NCBI GenBank assembly: GCA_021463865.1
Contig: JAJTXY010000007.1
Span: 1-64,000, forward strand
Length of the DNA stretch: 64,000 bases
Direction of reading: 5' to 3'
Source of the DNA: Anaerolineae bacterium
Lineage (GTDB): Bacteria > Chloroflexota > Anaerolineae > Aggregatilineales > J027
The notes beneath the pieces were generated by a model. That model worked only from the letters and a program-made list of their open reading frames with translations, was not told where the DNA came from and did not search any database. This document shows, one piece after another, positions 1 to 7,918 of this stretch. Within the stretch, counting starts at the first letter, position 1. Each line of letters opens with the position of its first letter. Both the position numbers and the translations under genes were made by a program.

Positions 1-20
1 TGATTGATGGATGAAAAACA

Positions 21-83
21 GGGTCAGTCTGAGCCTGACCCCTACCACCCCATTTCGTAGGGGTAGGGCTAAGACCTACCCTT
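21..83. other. Two tandem hairpins at the left edge
   Basis: Two perfect stem-loops follow each other. The first has 7-bp arms GGGTCAG and CTGACCC (21-27 and 35-41). The second has arms GGGTAGG and CCTACCC (61-67 and 75-81) and is followed by a short T-run. They may end a transcript coming from left of the window, but neither has a strong U-tract, so the terminator reading is tentative. Confidence 0.4.
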
Positions 84-129
84 TACCCGAATCTGGTATA
101 AGGCGGAATTTTTTGACCAAATCGAAAAG

Positions 130-399
130 GTGATGGAATTTCCCTATTTTGGGCATAACCTTGACGCACTTTTGGACTGCCTGCGAGACTTAGATTGGCT
201 CTCTGGCAAAGGGTTTGTGCTATATTATACAGATTATGCCCGTTTCCTAGATGCAGACCCCCATTCTTTTGACAAAATCCTAGACGTTTTTATTGATGCA
301 ATTGATTTCCGTCGTCAATATCCAATCCCGCCTCTATATATCCTCTTCCAAGTGCCACAAGGAAAATTATTCAGTCTAAGGGTTTTGGAATTGGGCTAA
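130..399 (+). CDS. Barstar-family (ribonuclease inhibitor-like) protein, probably lacking its N-terminus
   Basis: The 89-residue product starts with FPYFGHNLDALLDCLRDLDW, which matches the core helix and loop of barstar, the tight inhibitor of barnase-type RNases (family knowledge). Normal barstar proteins carry about 20 further residues before this motif, including the first beta strand. The frame stays open upstream to about position 73 and encodes plausible extra residues (AEFFDQIEKV), but it holds no ATG and has no clear ribosome site. The GTG at 130, followed directly by ATG at 133, is therefore a poor start. It may be a 5'-truncated relic or use an unusual start. No barnase-like gene is adjacent. 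The fold call is fairly safe; activity is doubtful. Confidence 0.6.
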   Translation: MMEFPYFGHNLDALLDCLRDLDWLSGKGFVLYYTDYARFLDADPHSFDKILDVFIDAIDFRRQYPIPPLYILFQVPQGKLFSLRVLELG

Positions 400-406
400 A
401 CCAGCA

Positions 407-2179
407 TTACTCCTTCTTTTCCTCGGTGGCACGTTCGGCATCGCGTTTTTCCAATGCGGCCTGCACCCGCAAAAACATCCCACTAATGGTCGCCGGGGCA
501 TCATAGTCCATGTCCATCGGGTCGGCGGCATTTTCATCGGGCAGTTCGCTCACTGGCACGACCTTCGCGGCGGGGACTTGCTCCAACAAATTGGCCTTAT
601 CAAACTCACCCTTCTGAATTTGGCTGGCCCAATTTGCGCTTTCTTCAAGGGTACGAGTGGTAAAACGCACTTTCTCTGCCAAGAAACGCAGCACTTCCAG
701 AATCACCTGCGGACGGGATTGGATGAACATATTAAACTGCTGGCGGGGCAGCATCAAGACCTGCAAGCTGCTGGTGGCACGCGCACGGGCCGAACGGGGC
801 TGCCCATCCATCAGGGCCAATTCACCAAATGGCATCCCGGCCTCAAAACTGCGGATATATTTTTCGCGCCGTTCACTGTCAATCGCATAAATACTGAGAC
901 TGCCCTTTTCAATCAGGTACATGGCGTCGCCTTCATCCCCCTGATCGAACAACACCTGACCATCCACATAACGGCGGGGCACAAGGGCGCGGCTGAGATT
1001 TTCTAGTTCCGAGAGAGGCACGCTGGAAAAAATCGAGACTTTCTTGAGGCTTTCGGCACGGCGCTCCAATTCCTGCGGGTCAATGGTCTTGGTGCGCTGC
1101 GACAAATTCATAAATACGTCAAAGCGGTGGACGTGTTCGGGGTCATATTCGCCAATACCATCCGTCAACTGATCCCAGATGCCTGTATCTTCAGGCGGGA
1201 ACACGTTGCGGATAAACGACATGATATACACGCCGAGTTCGTTGCGGATTTCGTCAATTTCTTCCCGAAGTTTCGCAATATCGGCTTCCCACGCCTCGCG
1301 CAGACGGTCAGAGGTCGGATTTCGCAGATTATTTCTCAAAATCCCGATATTGGCTTGGGCAACAAACAGACGGCGAATCGGTTTGACCTTTTCCTCCCCA
1401 AAAAATTTGCCCAATTCGGACAACAACTGCTCAATTTGCTGGCTGCCGAGTTTTTGCACGGCTTTGGTTTCGGCGGCGGTCACACCCACACTCAAGCCCA
1501 GTGTTTCGGCAAAGCGTTTTTTCTCTTGGGCCAGACCCTGACCAATCAGGTTGGCAATGAGGAAACCACCCCCCAAGCCAATCCCTACCGCGACGAGCAG
1601 CATCAAGGAGCCGGACAGCGAACGCACGGCATTGTTAAACACGATATGAATAGCAATCGCCGTGATGATGCCAACAATGGGCCACGTGAATTTTTCGCGG
1701 TCATGGGAGCGGCGGATACGACCTAATGAAATCCCGACCATCGCGCTGGCAGTAGCGTGCATCAAGGAGGCCGATAACACCCGACTGATGGCAAGCGATA
1801 GGCTGGCTTCTGTGCTAGAGAGATAGCTGATATTTTCGGCGACGGCAAAACCAATGCCCGCCCCAAAACCATACGTCGCCCCATCTACGACATAACGAAA
1901 GGTGGGACGCTGAATGAGGTAGATTAAAATCAGGGATTTCAGGATTTCTTCGATGACCGGGGCAGCGAACCGCACGAGATAATCCAACCCAACATCACCA
2001 ACAATCGAGGTATTGATGTAATAGGCCGCGCCAAACGCCCCCACCGCTCCCCACCCGATACAAATCAACACGGTGCTGATTTTACCCGTGCCGAAGAGGT
2101 CAAACGCATCAATCATGTAAATCGCCAAAACGGGGATACCGATGGCGATGATGTACGCAATCAGTTCATTGGTATTCAT
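407..2179 (-). CDS. PrsW-type intramembrane metalloprotease fused to a cyclic-nucleotide-binding domain
   Basis: The roughly 590-residue protein begins with about seven membrane helices carrying the PrsW signature: EEILK at 77-81, FAVAEN at 111-116, a histidine at 141 (LMHATAS) and a later AIHIVFNN. PrsW-family proteases cleave membrane proteins such as anti-sigma factors (family knowledge). A charged, probably coiled middle region follows, then a cNMP-binding/Crp-like domain near residues 395-510, with its glycine-rich core (DQGDEGDAMYLIEKG) and the phosphate-cassette-like motif FGELALMDGQPRSARARA. I infer that ligand binding gates proteolysis. ATG 2179 is preferred over GTG 2197, which lies inside an inverted repeat. 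The nearby ECF sigma/anti-sigma pair is a conceivable substrate system, but nothing in the sequence proves it. Confidence 0.8.
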   Translation of the reverse strand: MNTNELIAYIIAIGIPVLAIYMIDAFDLFGTGKISTVLICIGWGAVGAFGAAYYINTSIVGDVGLDYLVRFAAPVIEEILKSLILIYLIQRPTFRYVVDGATYGFGAGIGFAVAENISYLSSTEASLSLAISRVLSASLMHATASAMVGISLGRIRRSHDREKFTWPIVGIITAIAIHIVFNNAVRSLSGSLMLLVAVGIGLGGGFLIANLIGQGLAQEKKRFAETLGLSVGVTAAETKAVQKLGSQQIEQLLSELGKFFGEEKVKPIRRLFVAQANIGILRNNLRNPTSDRLREAWEADIAKLREEIDEIRNELGVYIMSFIRNVFPPEDTGIWDQLTDGIGEYDPEHVHRFDVFMNLSQRTKTIDPQELERRAESLKKVSIFSSVPLSELENLSRALVPRRYVDGQVLFDQGDEGDAMYLIEKGSLSIYAIDSERREKYIRSFEAGMPFGELALMDGQPRSARARATSSLQVLMLPRQQFNMFIQSRPQVILEVLRFLAEKVRFTTRTLEESANWASQIQKGEFDKANLLEQVPAAKVVPVSELPDENAADPMDMDYDAPATISGMFLRVQAALEKRDAERATEEKKE

Positions 2180-2191
2180 AATCAGGGAGTC

Positions 2192-2264
2192 GTCCACAAT
2201 AACATTTGGTCAATGTCCAAAAACTAGGGGAGCGATTTGCAGTCACTCCCCTACTATTGTGGAC
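2192..2264. terminator. Nested inverted repeats between two minus-strand genes
   Basis: An inner hairpin with 8-bp arms TAGGGGAG and CTCCCCTA (2225-2232, 2246-2253) sits within an outer perfect 10-bp inverted repeat GTCCACAATA and TATTGTGGAC (2192-2201, 2255-2264). The structure lies after the stop of the secreted-protein gene and just before the PrsW start. The inner stem could end transcription, and the outer repeat could be an operator or a leader structure. There is no strong T-run. Confidence 0.4.
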
Positions 2265-2312
2265 AATCTCCTCTGATTTGGCAATTTTTAGCCCATTGCC
2301 GGAGTGGGTCTA

Positions 2313-3359
2313 TTACCGCTTACCATTGGCGCAGTAACACACCTCATCAATGAAAAATTCCTGCCCCCCAATCGAAAAGGTGTTGACCACGCCCACGAGG
2401 ACAATCATACCCGTGTCATTGCCAAAGCCATTGCCGACCAAGACGGTGACTCCCCCAATCACCTGATTATGAATCTCAGCAAAGTCGTTAAAGTTCTGGA
2501 AGTCCCCGTTGATTTCGATGTTGACGTTGCCCCCATATTCGCCGAACCGGAGGGAGACAAAACTGACCGGACTGCCAAAATCGAAGGCGATACTGACATT
2601 GTTCACAATCAGTTCTTGGCCGCTGCCCCCTGCTGCACCAGAAGCACCTATCTCAGCGAACCCCCCACTGGCAAGCCCGCCACCAGTCCAATAAAAATCC
2701 ACGACGGTCATGTTGACACCAGCATCGCTAAAGGTATCCCCCACTACGAAATTACTGCCGAGGGCGAGGCCTTCAAAGTTGACACACTCACCGGGAGGAG
2801 GTCCGCCGCAGGGATCATCGAACCAGAATTCTTGCCCTCCAATACGGAAATATTCAATCGTGCCTTCAAGGATGAGCCGGCCTAGCGTGCCGTTTATATC
2901 ATCCACATAGATGTTGACACCCCCCAGCGACGAGCCATGCAGACTTGGAAAATCTGGGGTATTGATGAAATCACCGTTGATCTCCAAGTTTAGATTACCG
3001 CCATACGCCCCATATAGCAGAATGAGGCCATCAATGGGGGCATCCAATTTGAACTGTAAGTTGATATTGTTGGTGTGGATTTCATAGCCACTCCCGCCCG
3101 CCATTCCGCCATTTTCGACGCTGGCCTCGCCATCGGGGAAGAGAGTGCCGTCAGCCCATTGAAACTCCTGCGCCTCAACCGTAGCACCTGTTACGGCAAA
3201 GCTATCTCCGACATGATACGTCATGCCGAGGGGTAGCCGTTCAAACTCAAAACAGACTGGTTTGATTTCGGGGATATCTTGTGCATGGGCCATTGGTAAA
3301 CCCAGCATCAAGAACGAGAAAATAACCGTTAACCCGACGAATCGTACAAGAGATTTCAT
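2313..3359 (-). CDS. Secreted protein with two tandem homologous domains
   Basis: The 348-residue protein has a clear signal peptide (KSLVRFVGLTVIFSFLML, cleavage near AHAQ). It then has two copies of a domain of about 145 residues. Both copies follow the same order: CxxFExLxLG, a VGDxF strand, GGxAGGSGxE, a NNxxxxF strand, YGGNxNxEINGDF, GG(V)xxxV and a closing IGGQEFxxDxxC. Such strand-rich repeats look like extracellular beta-sandwich modules that bind a ligand or matrix, but I do not recognise a named family. The paired cysteines at domain edges suggest disulfides outside the cell. It is separated from PrsW by a hairpin, so it is probably monocistronic. Confidence 0.7.
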   Translation of the reverse strand: MKSLVRFVGLTVIFSFLMLGLPMAHAQDIPEIKPVCFEFERLPLGMTYHVGDSFAVTGATVEAQEFQWADGTLFPDGEASVENGGMAGGSGYEIHTNNINLQFKLDAPIDGLILLYGAYGGNLNLEINGDFINTPDFPSLHGSSLGGVNIYVDDINGTLGRLILEGTIEYFRIGGQEFWFDDPCGGPPPGECVNFEGLALGSNFVVGDTFSDAGVNMTVVDFYWTGGGLASGGFAEIGASGAAGGSGQELIVNNVSIAFDFGSPVSFVSLRFGEYGGNVNIEINGDFQNFNDFAEIHNQVIGGVTVLVGNGFGNDTGMIVLVGVVNTFSIGGQEFFIDEVCYCANGKR

Positions 3360-3614
3360 GCGTTCCCCCTTCCTTTATTTGCGTTTGAGGATCATTTGAA
3401 GCTCTATCCAAGCGCTTGGCTGTCTATGAGGTATGAACGCAAATTCACATGATTTATCACAGATGGGGGAATGAGAGGAGATGAGCAAAAATCAACAAAG
3501 GATTATTGCCCTTGTTGTTACCCCAAGAGGTGATTGAATGGATATATGGATATATTGAGATCAAATAACCCCAATTCCCCGACAATCAGAAAGGGGTCAT
3601 TTGAGGGGATTCGA

Positions 3615-4061
3615 TTACCGTCGCCGTTTCATCAAAAAGAATACCGCGCTTCCTAGTCCGACTGCGACCACTGCCAGTACGATAGTCTCAAGGACACTTA
3701 AATTACCAACGGCTGTTCCCGAAAGGCCACTATCACCCTTGCCAGTGTCGCTGCCAGAAAATAATATACCAATCCCCATCACGACAATTAGTGCCGCCGC
3801 CATGCCGACCAACTGCACCATGCGTTGATTGGGCCATTTGCGCACTTTGGGACGTTGCAGCAAATCAAATTCCTGCGCCAAGCGTCCCGACAGCCGCATA
3901 CTATAGCCGGGGTCAGGCGGCGTATCGGGGTCAATAACATCGCGTAGTTGAATAATCACCCGTTCCAAGTCGCGGGTGCTCGTTGAAGTGCCCATCGGTC
4001 TTCCTTCCAATACGGCATCGGTCAGAGCCGCCAGTTCATTGTCTCGTTCGGTGTTTGTCAC
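3615..4061 (-). CDS. Putative membrane anti-sigma factor partner of the ECF sigma
   Basis: The 148-residue protein has a soluble, charged N-terminal half of about 85 residues and two hydrophobic spans (MVQLVGMAAALIVVMGIGILF and ETIVLAVVAVGLGSAVFFL), ending in a basic tail. It starts 12 bases after the sigma-factor stop on the same strand. That gene order and the cytoplasmic-head plus membrane-span layout are typical of anti-sigma factors. It lacks the zinc-binding HxxxCxxC motif, so this rests on position and topology rather than on a family signature. Confidence 0.55.
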   Translation of the reverse strand: MTNTERDNELAALTDAVLEGRPMGTSTSTRDLERVIIQLRDVIDPDTPPDPGYSMRLSGRLAQEFDLLQRPKVRKWPNQRMVQLVGMAAALIVVMGIGILFSGSDTGKGDSGLSGTAVGNLSVLETIVLAVVAVGLGSAVFFLMKRRR

Positions 4062-4073
4062 GCCGCACCTCTT

Positions 4074-4628
4074 TTAATGTATAGTTCCACCGACTTGATC
4101 CCGTAGCGCCTCAATCGCCCGCCGATACAGCGACTTGACTGCATCCAACGTTTGCCCCCGTTCATCTGCAATTTCTTGGAAACTCAGGCCATCGGCAAAC
4201 CGCAGCATGATAATTTCCTGATAATGTTCGGGGAGGGTATGCAGCGCCTTTTGGATCAACCCTCGTTCACCTAAAGAATCCGTCTCATATAATCCCGCCC
4301 GCGCCGTATGCTCAACATCCTCAAGACTGACTTCCCCACCCGGGTTGCCGCCCTTACCGCGTCGGCGGTAATAATCAGCAATCTGGCGGTTGACGATGGT
4401 GTAGAGCCATGTGTTAAATTTGGCTCGCCGTTCAAATTTTGGTAGGGAGCGCACCACCGCTACAAATGCCTCCTGCGTCACGTCCTCCGCATCTTGAGGT
4501 GGCACTCGGCTTTTGACCCGGTTAAACACCTTTGCCAGATAGCGGTTATAAAGGGCTATAAATGCATCCTTATCACCCTGTTGAGCCAGAACTGCCAATT
4601 GCTCGTCGCTGGCATCTCGGTTAGTCAT
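4074..4628 (-). CDS. ECF-type RNA polymerase sigma factor
   Basis: The product of about 184 residues has region 2 (DAFIALYNRYLAKVFNRV, then DAEDVTQEAFVAVVRSLPKF and NTWLYTIVNRQIADYYRRR), an acidic linker, and region 4 (LPEHYQEIIMLRFADGLSFQEIADERGQ, then AVKSLYRRAIEAL). That is the standard two-domain ECF layout. ATG 4628 has AAGGAAC about ten bases upstream and gives the expected N-terminus; a longer reading from 4676 has no such support. The sigma is followed by a membrane protein with anti-sigma topology, so activity is probably controlled by an envelope signal. Confidence 0.9.
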   Translation of the reverse strand: MTNRDASDEQLAVLAQQGDKDAFIALYNRYLAKVFNRVKSRVPPQDAEDVTQEAFVAVVRSLPKFERRAKFNTWLYTIVNRQIADYYRRRGKGGNPGGEVSLEDVEHTARAGLYETDSLGERGLIQKALHTLPEHYQEIIMLRFADGLSFQEIADERGQTLDAVKSLYRRAIEALRDQVGGTIH

Positions 4629-4717
4629 TTTCTTGCTGTTCCTTTTGTCGTAAAAGCCAGCCAAAACGGGTTGCAAAAAAGTTGGAAATTTGAAAAATTC
4701 GTCAACCTTTCACAAAC

Positions 4718-5132
4718 CTATGGCAACAGTTCCAAATAATCGCTATGTTTAGGTCGAAAAATGGTGAAATCCCGTCGGTCAAAAGTGTATACCTGTGTAA
4801 TTTTCAGTCGTTCCGATAACGCCATAATTGCAGTATCTACAAAATCAAATTGATGGTCAGCATAGTGCAACATAATTTCTTTCATACGCCGGAAATCTTC
4901 ATTTACTAAGTTTTCTAATTGGAACGCTCCCGAATATAGACGATTAAACATTTGCACAGCAGTTAAGTAGTATTCACGCACTTTAAGCATGTAGAAAATC
5001 TCTGGCAAAACAGCATTCGGAATCACCCGTTGTCCCACTAACCCACGTAATGCAGCCCGTGCGGCTTCATGATTTACATCTCGTTTTGATGCCACTGCCA
5101 CCAAAAAAATTGGTATCAATCAATATCGCCAT
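4718..5132 (-). pseudogene. VapC-like PIN-domain toxin with an N-terminal frameshift
   Basis: From ATG 5132 the frame reads MAILIDTNF, the classic PIN start with the first catalytic aspartate. It then runs into a seven-base homopolymer (A run 5103-5109 on the plus strand). With one base fewer, the reading continues as LVAVASKRDVNHEAA and on to the normal C-terminus (VDTAIMAL, VYTFDRRDF). As given, the long frame (from TTG 5119) lacks the catalytic Asp. PIN toxins are RNases that cleave tRNA or rRNA (family knowledge). The start overlaps the antitoxin end (stop at 5116-5118), which is typical toxin-antitoxin coupling. The lesion is either real inactivation, phase variation or a homopolymer sequencing error. 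Confidence 0.8.
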
Positions 5133-5622
5133 CTTTTTGCCCAAAGTGTGCTGTTACCGATTCCCGTACCGTCATCGAAAGGTCTGTATTCTGCGTCTCA
5201 ATCACCCCTATCAAATCTTCTAATGGGTCGGGGGGGGGTTGATAGATGCCCTGCTCCGATTTGAAACGCGGTCTACCCTCGTGGTCAATAAGCCAAAATA
5301 CTTTGTCAAGTTCCTCATCCGTGAGCGCCAATCGTTCAATATCCCCCTGTTCCAGCCAATAGCGGCGAGCAATTCTATACAATTTTGGGCGCAGCGCACG
5401 CACGGCAGCGCGGTAGGCCTCGGGGTCGGCGGTGTTCGCGGGAATTTCAATATCCTCATCGGTCAGACTCATCCTAGGGCGTGGCGCGATTTGAGAGGAT
5501 TCAGTCGCCATCTCATATTGACGCAGCATCAACTCCAAGAGTTCTTCCGGGTCACGGTGTTGTTGTCGAGCCACAGCCAAAATCAACTCTTGTAGATTTT
5601 CCGAAATCTCGAAATTGCGCAT
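5116..5622 (-). CDS. Antitoxin-like protein of the VapBC-type pair
   Basis: The 168-residue protein precedes the PIN gene and overlaps it. Its N-terminus (ISENLQELILAVARQQHRDPEELLELMLRQYE) looks like a ribbon-helix-helix or coiled DNA-binding segment. Its C-terminus (DPLEDLIGVIETQNTDLSMTVRESVTAHFG) resembles the toxin-neutralising tail of VapB-type antitoxins. It is longer than usual (about 80 residues), with an acidic middle insert. GAGGAT sits before ATG 5622. If the toxin is really broken, this gene may be a free antitoxin. Confidence 0.6.
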   Translation of the reverse strand: MRNFEISENLQELILAVARQQHRDPEELLELMLRQYEMATESSQIAPRPRMSLTDEDIEIPANTADPEAYRAAVRALRPKLYRIARRYWLEQGDIERLALTDEELDKVFWLIDHEGRPRFKSEQGIYQPPPDPLEDLIGVIETQNTDLSMTVRESVTAHFGQKDGDID

Positions 5623-5705
5623 TGATCGTATCCTCAGATGAATCTTCGACTAGTATATCCGAGATTAGCCATGCACAAAAATGCCTTTTTTCCGCAACAG
5701 GCAAC

Positions 5706-5739
5706 AAAAAAGCCACCCCAAGTGCGGTAGCTATTTTTT
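5706..5739 (-). terminator. Rho-independent terminator after the eCIS-motif gene
   Basis: A hairpin with an A-rich left arm (AAAAAAGCCACC) and a T-rich right arm (GGTAGCTATTTTTT) lies just downstream of the minus-strand gene ending at 5761. It could also serve transcripts in the other direction. Confidence 0.6.
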
Positions 5740-5760
5740 GTAAATTGTTCAGTTTAATAC

Positions 5761-6936
5761 TTATGAGAAAAGCGTATCCGAGGCGCTTTCAAACCATTCA
5801 TTCCACGCCATACCGGTTTCATCATTAGGCGTATCCAATGAACCAGTCGAGCCATTGGGCGTTCCACTTTGGAAACGGGTGGGTTCTATGAAGATCGGCC
5901 CGAGGATGCGATCAAATGTTACAAGAAACGGGCGGTCAAAGGCCGCACCACTGGCTTCTAGGCGACTTAAAGGTAAGGTTGCTTTCTGTTCCTCCGGTAA
6001 TCCCGCATCACCGGGGCAAAAATCAATCGCATCCGCAACAATGAAACTCATTTCGGTGGTCATGAAGACATCGGTAGTTTTGCCGCTGCCATCCACTTCA
6101 CGTAGAAACACGACCTCTCCGTTTATCTGACGATAATCATCACCGAAATCCGATGAGCCAACCCCACCCGCCGTGACGCCGGGCGCTTCGTCCACATGAT
6201 CATAATTCGTCTGACGTTTTAACCCGTCCTCACCCAAAAAGTAGACAATTGGGATACGGACTTCCTCGCCGGGGGGTAAATTTTCTAATTTGACCTTACC
6301 GGGAATGGCAGCTTTGATTTCGTTGACAATTTTTACGACCTCATCCGTTGTCACGGGCGAATTGGCATAGGATTTCACAAATGCGTTTTCTTCATCAGCA
6401 AAAAGTTTCCTGTCACTGCTGGGTGAGGACAAGTATTCTTGGTACAATAGAAAAGTATCAATCCCATATTTGCTCAACAAAAATGGCAATAGTAAACCCA
6501 CCATTTTGGCTTTTGCAGCTATTATCTCTACTTCGGATTCGAAAGGTGTACAAAAGCCTTCTGGGGCTTTTTTATCATCTTGTGAATCGGCGCTAAAAGG
6601 GGACGATTCGAAGGGTAGTTCTCTCTGAATGGCACCGCGGTTAACCAGTCCTTCGTCTTCCTCTTGGCAATGGTCGCACGTCCCACCACAGGCGCACGTC
6701 CGCTGTATTTCCGGCACTGCATCCCGATTGCGTTCAGCTAATGCGGTGACATAGCGATTGCCATGTGTCCGCTGTAGCTGCTGCACGAGAGAGGTGGTCA
6801 AAGGCGTTTTCCCATGCGGGGCAAACTGTAAAAGCGGATTACCCGATGGATTCAAAGCTGAGGGATGTTTTACAAGGTGGACAGATGGTTCTGTGTCCTC
6901 TAGTGCGGTTATGGGTCGTCGTTGTCTGGCAAACAT
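5761..6936 (-). CDS. Protein with eCIS-associated N-terminal motifs
   Basis: The 391-residue protein carries LQRTHGNRYVTAL near residue 55, then IQRTCACGGTCDHCQEEDEG near residue 78. These motifs (an HGNR/Q helix and a cysteine-rich CACGGxCxxCQ linker) recur in proteins that accompany extracellular contractile injection systems, often with DUF4157 domains (family knowledge). No DUF4157 HExxH helix is visible here, and the C-terminal 250 residues match nothing I recognise. They contain an acidic, strand-rich region with a GDDYRQINGEVVFLREVDG stretch. There is no signal peptide, as expected of tube-loaded cargo. No sheath, tube or baseplate gene lies in the window, so the delivery role is inferred. 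AGGTGA precedes ATG 6936. Confidence 0.5.
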   Translation of the reverse strand: MFARQRRPITALEDTEPSVHLVKHPSALNPSGNPLLQFAPHGKTPLTTSLVQQLQRTHGNRYVTALAERNRDAVPEIQRTCACGGTCDHCQEEDEGLVNRGAIQRELPFESSPFSADSQDDKKAPEGFCTPFESEVEIIAAKAKMVGLLLPFLLSKYGIDTFLLYQEYLSSPSSDRKLFADEENAFVKSYANSPVTTDEVVKIVNEIKAAIPGKVKLENLPPGEEVRIPIVYFLGEDGLKRQTNYDHVDEAPGVTAGGVGSSDFGDDYRQINGEVVFLREVDGSGKTTDVFMTTEMSFIVADAIDFCPGDAGLPEEQKATLPLSRLEASGAAFDRPFLVTFDRILGPIFIEPTRFQSGTPNGSTGSLDTPNDETGMAWNEWFESASDTLFS

Positions 6937-7016
6937 AGATTTTCACCTGTCATATTCGACTAGTCTACATTCGGATAGGATTTCTGCTCGACTCAGCTAG
7001 ATTCCACCCCCTCAAT

Positions 7017-7322
7017 TTACTTCGAATCGGGTTTCTTCAATGGTGCGGTTTTGGGCAGAGCAGGCAGAGTATCGCGCATCGTAGCGGACGCATCCTTCGC
7101 TTTATCCCCTTCAGTAGGTTCTGTTGGCAGGGGTGGCAGTTTGGAAGTGCTACGCATTTGGGCCTCACGGATTTCCGGCACCATATGGTCAATCATGCGC
7201 AGCGCATTTTCGCGCACAAATACATCGGGGGTGCCAGCCTCTGGGCGCAGCGCGGTAATTTGTTGGCGGAGATTGGCAACCAATTGCAGCAGTTCTTCAT
7301 AAGTTGGTTTTTTTTCGGACAT
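7017..7322 (-). CDS. Small hypothetical protein, third gene of the LysM/GGDEF unit
   Basis: The 101-residue protein opens with a helical segment (TYEELLQLVANLRQQITAL), then ENALRMIDHMVPEIREAQM, and ends in a proline- and lysine-rich disordered tail. GAGGGG stands before ATG 7322. It begins 28 bases after the GGDEF stop on the same strand, so it is probably co-transcribed. No family or function is recognised. Confidence 0.65.
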   Translation of the reverse strand: MSEKKPTYEELLQLVANLRQQITALRPEAGTPDVFVRENALRMIDHMVPEIREAQMRSTSKLPPLPTEPTEGDKAKDASATMRDTLPALPKTAPLKKPDSK

Positions 7323-7350
7323 AGCCCCTCACAAAAAATAGTCCCGGATT

Positions 7351-7917
7351 TCAGATTTCAAAATCATCCCATGCCGCCGTCTGCATAATCGGCACAAAAC
7401 GGCGCAGGGTGTTGCTCCCCACTTTTTTGGCAGCTTGCAGGGCAAGATAGGCCTGTTGGAATAATTCCGGCCCATTGTCGGCATCCTGTGGGCAAAAACT
7501 GATACCCATATTGGCCCCAATGCCCACCCGCCGACCTTCGAACGTCAGTTCAATTGCCTGAATCGCAGTCAATAGCCCTTCCGCCCATGTCATGCTGGTG
7601 GCAACCACCTCACCTCCCAAATCGGTGAGCAGAATGCCAAATTCATCCCCGTCCAGACGACCCATGAGCGCACCGGGGGGTGCATGAGCTTTGATAATCT
7701 CAGCCACTTCGCGTACCATTGCATCCCCGGCGGTGTGCCCCAGTGTCGAGTTGATGCGTTTGAGGCCTGTCAAATCCATCAGCACCAACCCGACACCATG
7801 TTCACGCGCTTCGGCCCGCAGAATGATTTGTTGGAGGCGTTTTTCAAAGCGCCAACGGTTCGGCAGTCCCGTCAGCAGATCAAAAAACGAATCTTTTTCA
7901 CCGCGCGGCCTTGTCAT
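7351..7917 (-). CDS. Stand-alone GGDEF-family domain with a degenerate active-site motif
   Basis: The 188-residue protein is essentially one GGDEF domain: DLLTGLPNRWRFEKRL at 13-28, VLMDLTGLKRINSTLGHTAGDAML-like metal and substrate positions, and the signature loop RLDGDEF at 87-93. The usual GG(D/E)EF thus reads DGDEF, with the first glycine replaced by aspartate, so cyclic-di-GMP synthesis is uncertain. There is no sensor domain or membrane span. The ATG follows the lipoprotein stop by one base, which implies translational coupling with that gene. Confidence 0.8.
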   Translation of the reverse strand: MTRPRGEKDSFFDLLTGLPNRWRFEKRLQQIILRAEAREHGVGLVLMDLTGLKRINSTLGHTAGDAMVREVAEIIKAHAPPGALMGRLDGDEFGILLTDLGGEVVATSMTWAEGLLTAIQAIELTFEGRRVGIGANMGISFCPQDADNGPELFQQAYLALQAAKKVGSNTLRRFVPIMQTAAWDDFEI

Positions 7918-7918
7918 C

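Noticed and set aside
1127-1726. A 199-codon plus-strand reading inside the PrsW-cNMP gene
   Set aside because: It is a shadow of the opposite strand; the minus-strand protein has clear catalytic and ligand-binding motifs.
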